Notes: generated by a model not told the origin, from the letters alone. A stretch of DNA of 45,183 nt from Chlorobiota bacterium (GCA_030596395.1 JAUVKF010000021.1:1-45183); one strand, 5' to 3'; positions 24,882 through 34,923 are shown, counted from the stretch's first letter. A program made the numbers and translations.

Positions 24882-25340
24882 CGGAATGCGGTAGAAAATA
24901 CAGGGTAACTTTCAAAGAAAAAGTGAGATTTCAGGTGAATTGGTTGAATCGGTTAATGGGAATTGGTTAATAGGGAATTCGTAAATGGTGCAAGAGATAT
25001 GAGGTGTGAGAATATTAGGTGGAACTTGATCGAAATTAAGAAGAATTGCAGGAAGTTGCTATATGTTATGAGTTGAGGGTGAAACATTAACAAATTAAAT
25101 ATCAAAAAACAATCTTTCGTTTTTCTCTGAGGGAGATTATAACCAGGCGAGTTGGGAACAACTGGAAAACGGAAGTGAATATATTGATTGATATTTCATT
25201 ACTTCAGGATTGTCGCGGCATACAAACGCACCAGCCAGCCTGAAGATGCCTCACAATTAAACGATTAATTAATTACTATTTCAGTTACTGATTGCCTGCC
25301 TGATCATTGACTGTTGACTGGAAAAACTTTAAACCTCAGA
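24882..25340. other. Gene-free stretch
   Basis: No convincing gene. The left part (about 24935-24985) has short GAATTGGTT / GGTTAAT direct repeats. I see no tRNA, hairpin terminator or promoter worth naming, and only short frames. Confidence 0.4.
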
Positions 25341-25417
25341 CTCCAAACTCCAAATCCCAAACTCCAAACCCCAAACCCCAAACTCCAAACTCCAAACTCC
25401 AAACTCCAAACTCCAAA
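25341..25417. repeat. Heptanucleotide tandem repeat, 11 units
   Basis: Eleven consecutive 7-nt units of CTCCAAA, three of them variant (TCCCAAA once, CCCCAAA twice), with the last five identical. The array ends 20 bp from the stop codon of the minus-strand gene at 25438. Such arrays gain and lose units by slippage. Confidence 0.9.
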
Positions 25418-25437
25418 CTCAAAGCACTGTCAACTGC

Positions 25438-25932
25438 CTAATTATACCTCCCGCTATCAGGTTTAAATATTGACCAGTTCTTGTTAAATGCCATCTCATG
25501 GGTTTTATACTTTTTACCATTATCATTTTCAACAACAAAACGGAAAGTTCGGAAAGCTTTGCCTTGTTCTGATATGAATTTTTTTAAGGATTCCGGCACA
25601 AAATGAAAGATATGCTGCATGCCTTTCTCAAGAGTAATGATATCGTTGGGCTGTTTAAATATTCCCTGAAGTTTTAAGATGTCAATCTGGCGGTTTATAT
25701 TGATTAATTCTATAGAAACATGTGCGAGAGTAACATCAGTTTTTGCGGTTACTTTTAGTAAAAGTTCCTGTGTTTTTCCGTGTTGTTTTTGAATCAATAG
25801 TTCTAAAAGAACATCAGCATATTGCTGTACGCTTAAGGGCAATTCCCGTTTCTTTGACTTTTTCCATTGATAAGCATACAAAACACTCAATCCCACCACA
25901 AAAATGATTACATAGCCGATTATCTCTTCCAT
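25438..25932 (-). CDS. Single-pass membrane protein of unknown function
   Basis: 164 residues. One N-terminal membrane helix (residues 4-22, IIGYVIIFVVGLSVLYAY) followed by KKSKKR, so the rest (23-164) probably faces the cytoplasm. The soluble part has a helical region (LLELLIQKQHGKTQELLLK) and a beta-rich end. I recognise no family. It has its own promoter box very close to the ATG and a heptanucleotide repeat directly after its stop. Function unknown. Confidence 0.65.
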   Translation of the reverse strand: MEEIIGYVIIFVVGLSVLYAYQWKKSKKRELPLSVQQYADVLLELLIQKQHGKTQELLLKVTAKTDVTLAHVSIELININRQIDILKLQGIFKQPNDIITLEKGMQHIFHFVPESLKKFISEQGKAFRTFRFVVENDNGKKYKTHEMAFNKNWSIFKPDSGRYN

Positions 25933-25939
25933 TGAGCGA

Positions 25940-25947
25940 CAAAACTA
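25940..25947 (-). promoter_or_regulatory. -7 box close to the start codon of the 25438 gene
   Basis: On the minus strand this reads TAGTTTTG (TAnnTTTG), ending seven bases before the ATG at 25932. A transcript from here would have almost no leader. No clear -33 element. Confidence 0.4.
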
Positions 25948-26025
25948 AAGAACTTATCATAATGTTAGTGTGATTTAATAGCAATTCAGATGGCATTAAA
26001 TGATAAGATCGATTAATAGCAATGC

Positions 26026-26130
26026 AATAATTGGAGTAATGGAGTGTTGCCCGCCTGACCGGCTGGGCAGGGAGTAGTTTTAAGCAAATTATTTACTCCA
26101 GTATTCCAGATACTCCATTTTCAATTCGTA
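26026..26130. repeat. Intergenic imperfect palindrome with GC hairpin
   Basis: Within the 315-bp gap 25933-26247. AATTGGAGTAATGGAGT on the left faces TACTCCAGTATTCCAGATACTCC on the right. In the left arm lies a hairpin at 26048-26069: TGCCCGCC, loop TGACC, GGC-T-GGGCA. It resembles the palindrome at 2066-2161 in style, so both may be members of a dispersed repeat class. The rest of the gap is otherwise empty apart from the terminator. Confidence 0.35.
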
Positions 26131-26190
26131 TTTTAGACAAGTGTTATTATCTGCTCACCATCAAGTTAATGATTATATCGGATCTTCATG

Positions 26191-26235
26191 AAAAAAGGCC
26201 AGGACAATTTCTTATCAAGGCCTCAGATTTTTTTT
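26191..26235 (-). terminator. Terminator after the barrel-protein gene
   Basis: Stem AGGCC / GGCCT (26196-26200, 26219-26223) with an 18-nt loop; T-rich tracts follow on both strands (six T on the minus strand, eight T on the plus strand at 26228-26235). It lies 13 bp beyond the stop of the 26248 gene. The stem is short. Confidence 0.5.
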
Positions 26236-26247
26236 CGTTACAATAAT

Positions 26248-27717
26248 CTACTCTTCCAGATATCGGGTTGATTCTTCTTTAGCACCAAAACTAAACCTTA
26301 AAAAACCAAACGCATATGATACTGTTGGGTTGCTTTGTTTAAATAAGGTGAGCATATCCCGTGTTGCAATTCCTACCTCCCAGGTATTTTTGTCATTCCT
26401 AAGCGGGTAAAATGTGATACCCAGCGGTATATTTGTTCCGAATTTACCACCGGTAACAACACCTATTGAAAGTTGTACCCAGTTTGCCGGGTTAGCACGT
26501 ACTCCAATACCAAACACAGGTGCTTCGTAGGTTCCAGGAACTTTTTCGCCAAGTGGAACATAGGCATCCAGGCCTGCTTCAATGTATTGGTTGAAAGTAT
26601 AACTTACCCCACCTCTGAAATGCATAGGAAGATTAAGTTTTAAGTCAGAAATTCCAACGAGAGTTGTGTCCTCCGGTGGTGGGCCATTATCGGTATTGAT
26701 CAACTGCCCCTCATCAAAAACATTGTAATTGTCGAGGCCCGGTGTATCAATTCTCCATACACCACCATCCCATCCTTTGTAAACATTCTTTGTCCATTTG
26801 ATGTAACCTATGTTGTTCACTGCCAGTCCTATCTTTAGTTTTTGCTTGATTTCCACTGTAGTACCGATATCGAAACCAAATCCGGAACCAACTGTTTTTA
26901 AACCACTTCCTTCTAATTTATTTACAGTTCCGTCATATACTCCTTCGCCTGAGTATTCAACACCAAAACCGGGGCTTAATGCTGAATTTCCAAGAAGTTC
27001 CCCATTGTCTTTATGGTAATACCTTGCCATAGCCTGGCCCATTATATACTTTAAATTGATACCCATATACCAGCCAATATTTTCGTTTTTGATTACTTTG
27101 CGACCGTATCCAAGGTTAAATTCAGTGTACATGATCATGTGGTAATCGCTACCCTCGTATATTTTTGTTGCCTGTTGCGGGTTGGTTGAGTAGCCTACCT
27201 GTTCCCCGTTTTCAATTGCTGTTGAATCAAAATACGGATCACTATAACCAAGGAAAAGGTAGCTTGCAGCATTTTCCGTTAACAACGAATGCCAGACAAA
27301 TTTTTCACGAATATTGAAAGCAAAACCTCCGATATTTTCATCTTGGTAAGAAAACCCCACCAGTAATACCGATCCTGTAGCAAACATCCTTGTGTTTGTG
27401 AATGCTTCTGCTGCATCACCCTTCATTGTTAAATCACCATTAAATGAAATAGGATTGCCATACAGGTCATTATGAATTTGACTTTTTGTTAAAGCTTCAG
27501 AATAAATGGATAAAGCTGTCTCAAAAAAGCCAATGTTCATCGAATGATCGTTCCTGGTCCAACCCAGGTTTGCAGGATTAATACCAAGCGATTGATAATC
27601 GTTAATTGTGGATGTAGCATAACCTGAACCTGTTGATGTGAATGAATTAAGTTCCGTTTGTGCGGACAGCGCGACAGCAAAAAAGGTCAAAAAGAAAAGG
27701 GGTAAAATTTGTTTCAT
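26248..27717 (-). CDS. Outer membrane beta-barrel protein (DUF5723-like)
   Basis: 489 residues with a signal peptide ending FAVALSAQ. The mature start (SYATSTINDYQSLGINPANLG-like text, residues 30-55) and many alternating hydrophobic strands such as NIGWYMGINLKYIMGQ, ending FAFGFLRFSFGA, indicate a FadL-like or PorV-like outer-membrane barrel. I place it near DUF5723, a Bacteroidota family of unknown role, with moderate confidence. Divergent from the TPR/PorE-like pair, with its own strong promoter and terminator. It might be a transporter or a T9SS accessory. Confidence 0.65.
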   Translation of the reverse strand: MKQILPLFFLTFFAVALSAQTELNSFTSTGSGYATSTINDYQSLGINPANLGWTRNDHSMNIGFFETALSIYSEALTKSQIHNDLYGNPISFNGDLTMKGDAAEAFTNTRMFATGSVLLVGFSYQDENIGGFAFNIREKFVWHSLLTENAASYLFLGYSDPYFDSTAIENGEQVGYSTNPQQATKIYEGSDYHMIMYTEFNLGYGRKVIKNENIGWYMGINLKYIMGQAMARYYHKDNGELLGNSALSPGFGVEYSGEGVYDGTVNKLEGSGLKTVGSGFGFDIGTTVEIKQKLKIGLAVNNIGYIKWTKNVYKGWDGGVWRIDTPGLDNYNVFDEGQLINTDNGPPPEDTTLVGISDLKLNLPMHFRGGVSYTFNQYIEAGLDAYVPLGEKVPGTYEAPVFGIGVRANPANWVQLSIGVVTGGKFGTNIPLGITFYPLRNDKNTWEVGIATRDMLTLFKQSNPTVSYAFGFLRFSFGAKEESTRYLEE

Positions 27718-27747
27718 GATAGTTAGTTTTTAGTGTTATTGAATACC

Positions 27748-27778
27748 CAAATGTACTGATAATGCACCCTAATGTCAA
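27748..27778 (-). promoter_or_regulatory. Promoter of the barrel-protein gene
   Basis: On the minus strand: -33 TTGAC (TTG at 27776-27778), 20-nt spacer, -7 box TACATTTG (27748-27755). Both elements and the spacing fit the Bacteroidota consensus; the ATG at 27717 is 30 bp downstream of the box. Confidence 0.6.
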
Positions 27779-27937
27779 TACTTTGTGATAATTTATGTGA
27801 TAATAACAATTTTTTAACAAGATCATCTTCGTAATAATCAGCCAATTGACACACAGTTAACCAGCACTTTTATTAATCGGAATTGACTATTTGCTAATAA
27901 GTTACTATTTTAGCTTTCAAATCCCAGAACCAGTACG

Positions 27938-29020
27938 ATGAACATAAAAACTATTAAAAACACACTCTCCGTAACTTTACTTCTTGTCTGCTATACGACG
28001 GTAGTCGGGCAAGGGGCAGAGGCCGTAGCAACAAGAACAGCTGATTCCATTCAGGTTGATGATCAGTTGGCTGAGATAAATTATAACAAGGCTATCGATT
28101 ATTATTCCGAAGGCCATTTTGATTCTGCTTTACGCGCTTTAAACAGGACTATTTCGGTTAAGTCTGATTTTGCTGAAGCCTTTAACAACAGTGGAACCGT
28201 AAAGTATATGTTACAGGACTACCTTGGGGCGCTCGTTGATTTCAATACCGCCCTCAACTTAAGAAGCAGTGCAAAAACCTATTTTGGAAGGGGCCTTGTA
28301 AGGATGGCGCTGGATTCTTTAACAGAAGCCATCACTGATTTTGACCAAACTCTTGTGCTCGAACCCAATTATGCCGAAGCTTATTATTACAGGGGAGGGG
28401 CAAATTATTTATTGGGCGAATACCAGCTTGCGGTTCATGATTATACCAGAGCGATCACTTTAAAAAATGATTACGCAATTGCATACAACGACCGGGGCAG
28501 TGCAAACCTCAAACTAAACAAGCTTGAAAATGCAAAAAGCGATTACTACAATGCATCATTGCTGGATCCAACCTTATATTATGCATTTAACAGCCTGGGC
28601 GGTGTTAAAATTAGTTTGGGCGATGCTGAAGGTGCAATCGCCGACCTGACCGCTGCCGTTAAAATAAATCCTGATTATTATTTTGCTTTCAATAACAGGG
28701 GCAAAGCAAAATTTGTAGTTGAAGATTTTAAAGGGGCAATCGAAGATTTTACCAATGCACTTGATCTTAATCCATCCTATATGGCGGCCCTCAATAACCG
28801 TGGCAACGCCAAATACAAACTGGAAGATTACCACGGAGCGATACTGGATTATAACGAGGTACTGAAAAATAACCCTTCCCTTGGTCAGGTATATCTTAAC
28901 AGGGGTATTTCGAAAGAAATGATAAGGGATGAAGATGGCGCCTGTAATGATTGGAATAAGGCTGCCGAATTAGGTGTGCCTGCCGCGAATGAATATTTGA
29001 ATAATTGTGGTGATAATTAA
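27938..29020 (+). CDS. Exported tetratricopeptide-repeat protein
   Basis: 360 residues, signal peptide to about residue 25 (TTVVGQGAE), then about eight TPR units of 34 residues from residue 45 to 350, for example YNKAIDYYSEGHFDSALRAL and AYNDRGSANLKLNKLENAK. TPR proteins act as scaffolds. It lies 6 bp upstream of the PorE-like gene and is surely co-transcribed, so it probably works with that protein in the periplasm. No enzymatic motif. Confidence 0.85.
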   Translation: MNIKTIKNTLSVTLLLVCYTTVVGQGAEAVATRTADSIQVDDQLAEINYNKAIDYYSEGHFDSALRALNRTISVKSDFAEAFNNSGTVKYMLQDYLGALVDFNTALNLRSSAKTYFGRGLVRMALDSLTEAITDFDQTLVLEPNYAEAYYYRGGANYLLGEYQLAVHDYTRAITLKNDYAIAYNDRGSANLKLNKLENAKSDYYNASLLDPTLYYAFNSLGGVKISLGDAEGAIADLTAAVKINPDYYFAFNNRGKAKFVVEDFKGAIEDFTNALDLNPSYMAALNNRGNAKYKLEDYHGAILDYNEVLKNNPSLGQVYLNRGISKEMIRDEDGACNDWNKAAELGVPAANEYLNNCGDN

Positions 29021-29026
29021 TAAGTT

Positions 29027-31123
29027 ATGAATATAAAACCCTTTCAGAAAAAGATACTGTTATTCTTGTTGAACATATTTATTATTGTTCCGTTAACTGC
29101 ACAGGAAAACACCCCATTCGATAAAGATTTTTTTCCGCCTGAGAAGAAAGATGCTTTGAAAGTAGCCATTAAGCAAATTAAGGAAGGCGATAAGCTTTAC
29201 GAAAATAAGATTCCTATTTATGACCTGGCCCTGGAATACTATCTGGATGCCAACGAGTTTAACCCGGATAATGCTCTGCTGAATTATAAAATTGGCAAGT
29301 GCTACCTGAAAACTGTTCAAAAACCGAAAAGTTTAAAATATCTTGAAAAGGCCAGGGTATTAAACCCAAAAGTAAAACCCGATCTGATTTATTTCCTCGC
29401 GAGGAGTTATCATCTGAACCTTCTTCTGGAAGTGGCTATTGAAACCTACGAGGAATACAAAGGGTCGTTAACTCCTAATGAACTTTCGGAAAGAGGAGAT
29501 GATATTGATAAAAAAATTGATGAATGCTATGTGGCCATGCAAATGGTTGCTAACCCGGTCCGTATTTTTATTGATAATCTCGGAAAAGGGGTTAACACCA
29601 AATATCCCGAATACGGTCCCTATATTAATGCTGATGAAACTGTTATTATGTATACCTCTTCGCGTGAAAGCACAACCGGCGGAAAAAAGGATGACATGGA
29701 CCTGCAGTTTTTTGAGGATATTTATATTTCTAAAAAGTCAGGTGATATATGGCGTGACGCAAGCAATCCGGGCAAACCCCTGAATACGGATTCGCATGAT
29801 GCAATTGTTGGCGTTTCGCCCGATGGTAAACATGCTTTAATTTATAAAGGTGAGGACAATGGCGGTGATATCTTTGAATGTCGCATAGATGAAGAAGGAA
29901 AATGGAGGAAACCGAGGCGCCTGCCAAAAGAAATCAATACAAAATATCATGAAAGTTCAGCATCATTTTCACCCGATATGGAAGCCTTATATTTTGTTAG
30001 TGATAAACCCGGCGGTTTTGGCAGGAAAGATATTTATTATACCAGCCTGCGTATAAAAGGAAACCGCGAAAAACTAGATTATGAAGATGCCGTTAACCTT
30101 GGTGCTGTAATTAATACCCCGTATGATGAACAAGGTGTTTTTATGGATGTTGAAGGAAATATCCTTTATTTCAGCTCGAAAGGACACAACACAATGGGCG
30201 GGTACGATGTTTTTAAATCCAGTTACGTGAATGGTAGATGGACAAAACCGCGAAACCTCGGTTACCCCATCAACACACCCGACGATGATATTTTCTTTTC
30301 ATTTTCACGCGATGGCCGGCATGCCTATTATTCTTCTTTCGATCCTGATGGCTATGGAAACAGGGATATCTATATGATCACTTTGCTGGGTCCTGAAAAG
30401 GAAGTTGTTTTTATGGAAGATTACCATTACCTGGCATTTAAAACGGTGTTGATACAGGAAAACCTGATGCTCGGCAAAGTTGAAGTAAAGGAAAGCCAGA
30501 TCACAATTGTACGGGGAAGGGTGATGGATGCAGTAACATTAGAACCATTAGGCGGTGTACCCGTTGAAATTTATGACAATGCGCTTGGCAGGATGATCTC
30601 TAGTTTTGAATCAAATACCAGAACGGGTGAATACATGGTTTCATTGCCATCGGGCCGGAATTATGGGTTTAGTGCCAGGGCCAAAGACTATATGTTTCAT
30701 TCCGAAAACCTGATCATTCCACCAACCACCTCCGTGCAGGAGATATATATGGATATGTTGCTTCACAAGGTAAAAGTTGGCAGCAAAATTGTTCTCAAAA
30801 ATATCTTCTTTGACTTTGATAAAACTACCTTGCGCACAACATCCACTGCTGAACTCGACAGGTTAACTAAAATGTTAAATGATATTCCGACCTTAAAGAT
30901 TGAAATCTCAGGCCATACTGACAATGTTGGATCGGATGCCTACAACAAAAACCTATCGAAAGGCAGGGCCAAAACCGTTGTTGATTACCTGATTGATCGT
31001 GGTATTGCAGCGGATAGACTGACCTATAAAGGTTATGGAGAATCACAACCCATTGGAACCAATGATACGGAAGAAGGCAGGCAAAGTAACCGGCGAACCG
31101 AGTTTAAAGTGCTCAGTAAATAA
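29027..31123 (+). CDS. PorE-like OmpA family protein (TPR, propeller, CRD, OmpA)
   Basis: 698 residues. Signal peptide (ending IVPLTAQ), TPR region about 40-160, PD40-type propeller about 180-450 (SPDGKHALIYKGEDNGG, SPDMEALYFVSDKPGGFGRKD), a carboxypeptidase-regulatory-like domain about 490-560, and a C-terminal OmpA domain about 590-698 with NIFFDFDKTTLR, SGHTDN and NRRTEFKV. This order is that of PorE of the Porphyromonas T9SS, which ties the complex to peptidoglycan. PorE is a lipoprotein, but no lipobox Cys is seen here, so this may be a paralogue. The peptidoglycan-binding Asp and Arg of OmpA are conserved. Confidence 0.85.
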   Translation: MNIKPFQKKILLFLLNIFIIVPLTAQENTPFDKDFFPPEKKDALKVAIKQIKEGDKLYENKIPIYDLALEYYLDANEFNPDNALLNYKIGKCYLKTVQKPKSLKYLEKARVLNPKVKPDLIYFLARSYHLNLLLEVAIETYEEYKGSLTPNELSERGDDIDKKIDECYVAMQMVANPVRIFIDNLGKGVNTKYPEYGPYINADETVIMYTSSRESTTGGKKDDMDLQFFEDIYISKKSGDIWRDASNPGKPLNTDSHDAIVGVSPDGKHALIYKGEDNGGDIFECRIDEEGKWRKPRRLPKEINTKYHESSASFSPDMEALYFVSDKPGGFGRKDIYYTSLRIKGNREKLDYEDAVNLGAVINTPYDEQGVFMDVEGNILYFSSKGHNTMGGYDVFKSSYVNGRWTKPRNLGYPINTPDDDIFFSFSRDGRHAYYSSFDPDGYGNRDIYMITLLGPEKEVVFMEDYHYLAFKTVLIQENLMLGKVEVKESQITIVRGRVMDAVTLEPLGGVPVEIYDNALGRMISSFESNTRTGEYMVSLPSGRNYGFSARAKDYMFHSENLIIPPTTSVQEIYMDMLLHKVKVGSKIVLKNIFFDFDKTTLRTTSTAELDRLTKMLNDIPTLKIEISGHTDNVGSDAYNKNLSKGRAKTVVDYLIDRGIAADRLTYKGYGESQPIGTNDTEEGRQSNRRTEFKVLSK

Positions 31124-31127
31124 AAGA

Positions 31128-32192
31128 CTACTCATCAAGTGGCATATCACTGGAACCGGTATCATCCAGCTCTTTGCCATCGCCAAGAATGATGCCTAAG
31201 TTCCGGGTTACAGGCCGGCTGTCGAAAATGATTTTTATGACTATGGTAAGCGGTGTTGCAATAAGCATCCCAATAGGCCCTAAAATGTAGCCAAAAAAGA
31301 TCATCGCAATAAAAACAATAAGGGGTGAAATTCCCAGGTTTTTCCCCATCAGTTGCGGCTCAATAACGCTCCCAATGACGGTGTTGACTACAAAATAAAC
31401 AATAATTGTTATCAATGCCCCAAAAGGCCCTATCTGAATAAAAGCCAGCAGAACGGCAGGTATAGCCGCAATGAAGGAACCGATACTTGGTATAAAATTT
31501 AAGATAAATGCGATAAACCCCCAGAGTACCGGAAAGTCGACGCCAATGATCAGCAGGGCAATAGTGATGGAAATACCGGTTGCAAGACTTGTAATAAATT
31601 TGATCCCAAAATATTTTCTTAGTTTTTTTATGGTTATTTGGGTACTATCAGAAGAATCGGGGGAAATGAACGCCATTTTTTTACCAAATGATTCAGCTTC
31701 AAATATCATAAATATGAAGAAGATAAACACGATCAGTGTTTCGGCCATTGTACTGCCAAAACCAGCAAAAATAGCACCGGCAAATGGTAATAGTTTGCCT
31801 GGGTTAATTGGGCTTGAACCATCTTCAATCAAACCATTAGCGGTGAGCCATTCAGAAAGGCCACCCCATATTTCGTCAAACTTTTGCTGATAGTATGGAA
31901 GTTTCTCCAAAAAGCTATTTACTGAGGACCCGATTACAACACCAATTAATCCTACTAGTGCAAATATGCTGAGAATAATAATTATGATTGAAATTGTTGA
32001 ATTCACACCTTTTCTTTTCAGCCAGTCTAAAGGTGCAAGACTGATTGAGGTTAAGAGCATGGCCATTAAAATCATATTTACAATTGAGCTGGCCTCCTTT
32101 AATGCCGTCAAAGCAATAATTACTCCAATGATAATTATCCAGAACCTAACTCCTCCTACATAGTCAAGGTACTTTTGGTATTCCTGTTTCAT
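31128..32192 (-). CDS. AI-2E family transporter (PerM-like)
   Basis: 354 residues with about eight membrane segments and the family arrangement: two N-terminal helix pairs, a periplasmic region (about 85-130), then conserved C-terminal helices with GFIAFILNFIPSIGSFIAAIP and NTVIGSVIEPQLMGKNLGISP. Members export varied substrates (AI-2, Na+/H+ exchange, unknown); this one's substrate is unknown. It lies 10 bp after the MscS gene in the same direction and ends 4 bp from the convergent PorE-like gene. Confidence 0.9.
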   Translation of the reverse strand: MKQEYQKYLDYVGGVRFWIIIIGVIIALTALKEASSIVNMILMAMLLTSISLAPLDWLKRKGVNSTISIIIIILSIFALVGLIGVVIGSSVNSFLEKLPYYQQKFDEIWGGLSEWLTANGLIEDGSSPINPGKLLPFAGAIFAGFGSTMAETLIVFIFFIFMIFEAESFGKKMAFISPDSSDSTQITIKKLRKYFGIKFITSLATGISITIALLIIGVDFPVLWGFIAFILNFIPSIGSFIAAIPAVLLAFIQIGPFGALITIIVYFVVNTVIGSVIEPQLMGKNLGISPLIVFIAMIFFGYILGPIGMLIATPLTIVIKIIFDSRPVTRNLGIILGDGKELDDTGSSDMPLDE

Positions 32193-32202
32193 CGATTAAG
32201 TA

Positions 32203-34704
32203 TTAATTTTTATTTTCATCCTTATCAGTTGTATCTGATTTCTCTTTTGTTGCAATTTTTTTCTTTGTTGCAGGTTTCATTTCATCATTGCTGCCAGGCA
32301 AAGATTTGATGTATAAATCCTGCTGAGGAAATGGGATCGTAATTCCTGCTTTATTGAGGGCGTCATAAATGGCTATTGTAACATCACTTTTTGTTGTCAT
32401 GCCTGTATCCATTGTTGTCCAGATCCTAAGTCTGAAATCAAGTGAGCTGTCGCCAAAACCATCAAATAATACCCAGGGTGCAGGAATTTTTTGAACTTCG
32501 GGATGATCATTGGCTACTTTTTTCATTAGTTCCATAACCACATGCGGATCAGTTCCATAAGCTACACCAACATTAATATCTCTTCTTCTTTTTCGGTCAG
32601 ATAAAGTAAAGTTAGTTACGTCATTGGTAATTAAGGTACTGTTAGGGATAATAACCTCCAAACCATCAAAAGTTTTAATGGTACACGAACGAACACCAAT
32701 ACTGAGTACATCACCCATCATGGTTCCAACTTTAATGGTATCACCCACTTGTATTGGCCTTTCAAATGCCAGTACAAGTCCTGCAATAAAATTTGCAACA
32801 ATGCCTTGTAATCCGAATCCAATACCCACACCCAGAGCACCGGCAATCAAACCAAACTGACTTAGATTGACACCGGCCGCACCCAAAGCAATAAAAATAC
32901 CATATCCAACCAGTACATATCCAACAATCATTGAAATAGCTCCGGGAACTCCGCGGGGTAGTTTTATCCTGGGATACAATTCATCCTTTAATAAAGATTT
33001 CACTATTCGAATAAAAATACTAGTGCCGATAATGACCAAAATAAAGTTGATGATTCCGCCAACATCAATGGTAGAATTACCAATCTTCCATGAAGTTTGA
33101 ATGGCTTCATTAAACCACTCATTTAAAGCAGGAAGTACTCCCAGTAATTTTAAGATTGACCGGAACCATAGCAAAACCGCTATAACATGAACGACGGAAA
33201 AAGTATTTTTCTCAATAGTCCTCAGGTTATTTTTGATAATATTCGATTTCTGGAAAAAACTGGTCCGTAACAAAATAGTAAGTGTGCGGTTTAGGACCAT
33301 AACAACCAGTATTAGTATAATAAGATTGATTAGCGCATTTACAACCGTATTGTCGAGTAGAATTGACAGGTTGACCAAACCAAAAATATTACCGATGATA
33401 GAAATCCCAATGAAAAGATAAAAGATTGGGATAAATTTGAGCAATACTCCCCACTTGTACTTTTCAAGTGTTTGAGAAATAAAATATGAGCGGGATGATA
33501 TTTTGAAAAGTATCCATACAGTCAAAACACTTTCAACTAAAAGGAATATCCTGGCAATTAGTGATTTCCCGGGAATAAATAATTGATATTCGTTTATAAT
33601 CAAAAGAGCGAGGAGCGAATAAAGAATTGTTTTTAAACGTTTGTCGATATATCCGGGCAGGAATAATATGGCAATAATCAGATAAAAGAGCTGGAAAATA
33701 TCATTAACAACAGATACCATTGTCTGGTAAAGCCATATGGAGATAAACAATGAAAGAATTAAGGCAGATAAACTGTGTTTTGAAACAACATATTTTGATT
33801 TATTAAGATTTGTGCTGCTTTCTTCTTTTGTTATTTCAATAACTTGTTTATGTAAAAAATAAAAGCCAATCCAAAGAGCGAGAAAGATTAAAAAATGAAC
33901 CAGTAAAGTGGTACTGTTGCTTTCGTAAAACTCAATAAGTTTTCGCTGGTTTTGGTTTAACGTCTCATTAAATTGGGATTTGATATTACTCAAATTAGCA
34001 CTTGAATCGGCAGCAGCCCAAAGGGGTGGGCTGTCTTGTCTGAAAAAATCAGCCTGAAGTTTTACGCGGGTAGTATTGAAGTAGGTAATCACTTCATCAG
34101 CAATCAAACGCAACTCGGTAATATTATTCTGTTTCCTGAGCGCTTCTGTTTGTGCTGATTTGAGTTCTGAGTCTATCTGATTTATTTTCTTAATTAAATC
34201 AGTAGCACTGCTTAATACATTGTCTGGCACTCCGCCTTCTTTTGCACCTGATAAGGTTAGTCTCCATGACTCGCTTAAGACCTGTAAATCAAAAAGGTGG
34301 GTTTCAAGTACCTTAATTCGGTTCTTTATCTTTTCATTCCATGTATCGAGTATTTTAGAATAATTTCCCCATTTATTTAATTTATCATTAATTTCTTTGA
34401 TTGAATATTCCTCTTTAGCTATGATAACAGCTTTTAGGCTATCCAGACCCTTCAATGCCGCACTGTAAAGTGAATCGAACTTTAAAAATTCCTTGGCAGG
34501 TATCAGGCCTTCTTCAGCCTTCTTGATTTTGTCATAAGCGCTTTCAATATTGCTTGTGATTTCAGATAAGGGTACCGGTTTTAAATAAACCGTATCACCT
34601 TGCGGGTTTAGTAAAAAATTGTCTTTTACTTCTTGAGCGGGTAACAGAACAAGCTGAAAAACGATTAATAGAAATAATTGAAACTTTAAAATGTTTGTCA
34701 TCAT
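32203..34704 (-). CDS. Large mechanosensitive channel, MscS family
   Basis: 833 residues. Signal peptide (residues 1-24), a periplasmic helical region about 30-260 likely coiled coil, then about eleven membrane segments from 275 to 655, the pore helix with GVGIGFGLQGIVANFIAGLV, the beta domain GDTIKVGTMMGDVLSIGVRS and the C-terminal alpha/beta cage to about 780. A charged Lys-rich tail ends the protein. It opens under membrane tension and protects against osmotic shock; the extra membrane part resembles MscK-like members. Start ATG 34704 (a GTG at 34707 is one codon earlier). Same operon as the AI-2E permease. Confidence 0.9.
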   Translation of the reverse strand: MMTNILKFQLFLLIVFQLVLLPAQEVKDNFLLNPQGDTVYLKPVPLSEITSNIESAYDKIKKAEEGLIPAKEFLKFDSLYSAALKGLDSLKAVIIAKEEYSIKEINDKLNKWGNYSKILDTWNEKIKNRIKVLETHLFDLQVLSESWRLTLSGAKEGGVPDNVLSSATDLIKKINQIDSELKSAQTEALRKQNNITELRLIADEVITYFNTTRVKLQADFFRQDSPPLWAAADSSANLSNIKSQFNETLNQNQRKLIEFYESNSTTLLVHFLIFLALWIGFYFLHKQVIEITKEESSTNLNKSKYVVSKHSLSALILSLFISIWLYQTMVSVVNDIFQLFYLIIAILFLPGYIDKRLKTILYSLLALLIINEYQLFIPGKSLIARIFLLVESVLTVWILFKISSRSYFISQTLEKYKWGVLLKFIPIFYLFIGISIIGNIFGLVNLSILLDNTVVNALINLIILILVVMVLNRTLTILLRTSFFQKSNIIKNNLRTIEKNTFSVVHVIAVLLWFRSILKLLGVLPALNEWFNEAIQTSWKIGNSTIDVGGIINFILVIIGTSIFIRIVKSLLKDELYPRIKLPRGVPGAISMIVGYVLVGYGIFIALGAAGVNLSQFGLIAGALGVGIGFGLQGIVANFIAGLVLAFERPIQVGDTIKVGTMMGDVLSIGVRSCTIKTFDGLEVIIPNSTLITNDVTNFTLSDRKRRRDINVGVAYGTDPHVVMELMKKVANDHPEVQKIPAPWVLFDGFGDSSLDFRLRIWTTMDTGMTTKSDVTIAIYDALNKAGITIPFPQQDLYIKSLPGSNDEMKPATKKKIATKEKSDTTDKDENKN

Positions 34705-34923
34705 CACTTTGGTTAGAAAAGAATAGCGATAAAGATAGAAAAGAAATAATAAAACTTGTTAGTAGAATAAATGTGTTAGTTCACAGCTTTTTAAACAAAG
34801 ATAGAATGAATTAATAATGCGAATCAAGAGTTAAAATTTCCAGCTGATTATCAATTCGTTTTTTAAACGGGTTGTGGGGTGCGGGTTACGGGGTGCGAGG
34901 TTGACCATTCCTATTAACCATCA

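Noticed and set aside
25341-25417. Possible CRISPR array
   Set aside because: Units are 7 bp with no spacers; it is a simple tandem repeat. No other array-like pattern was found.
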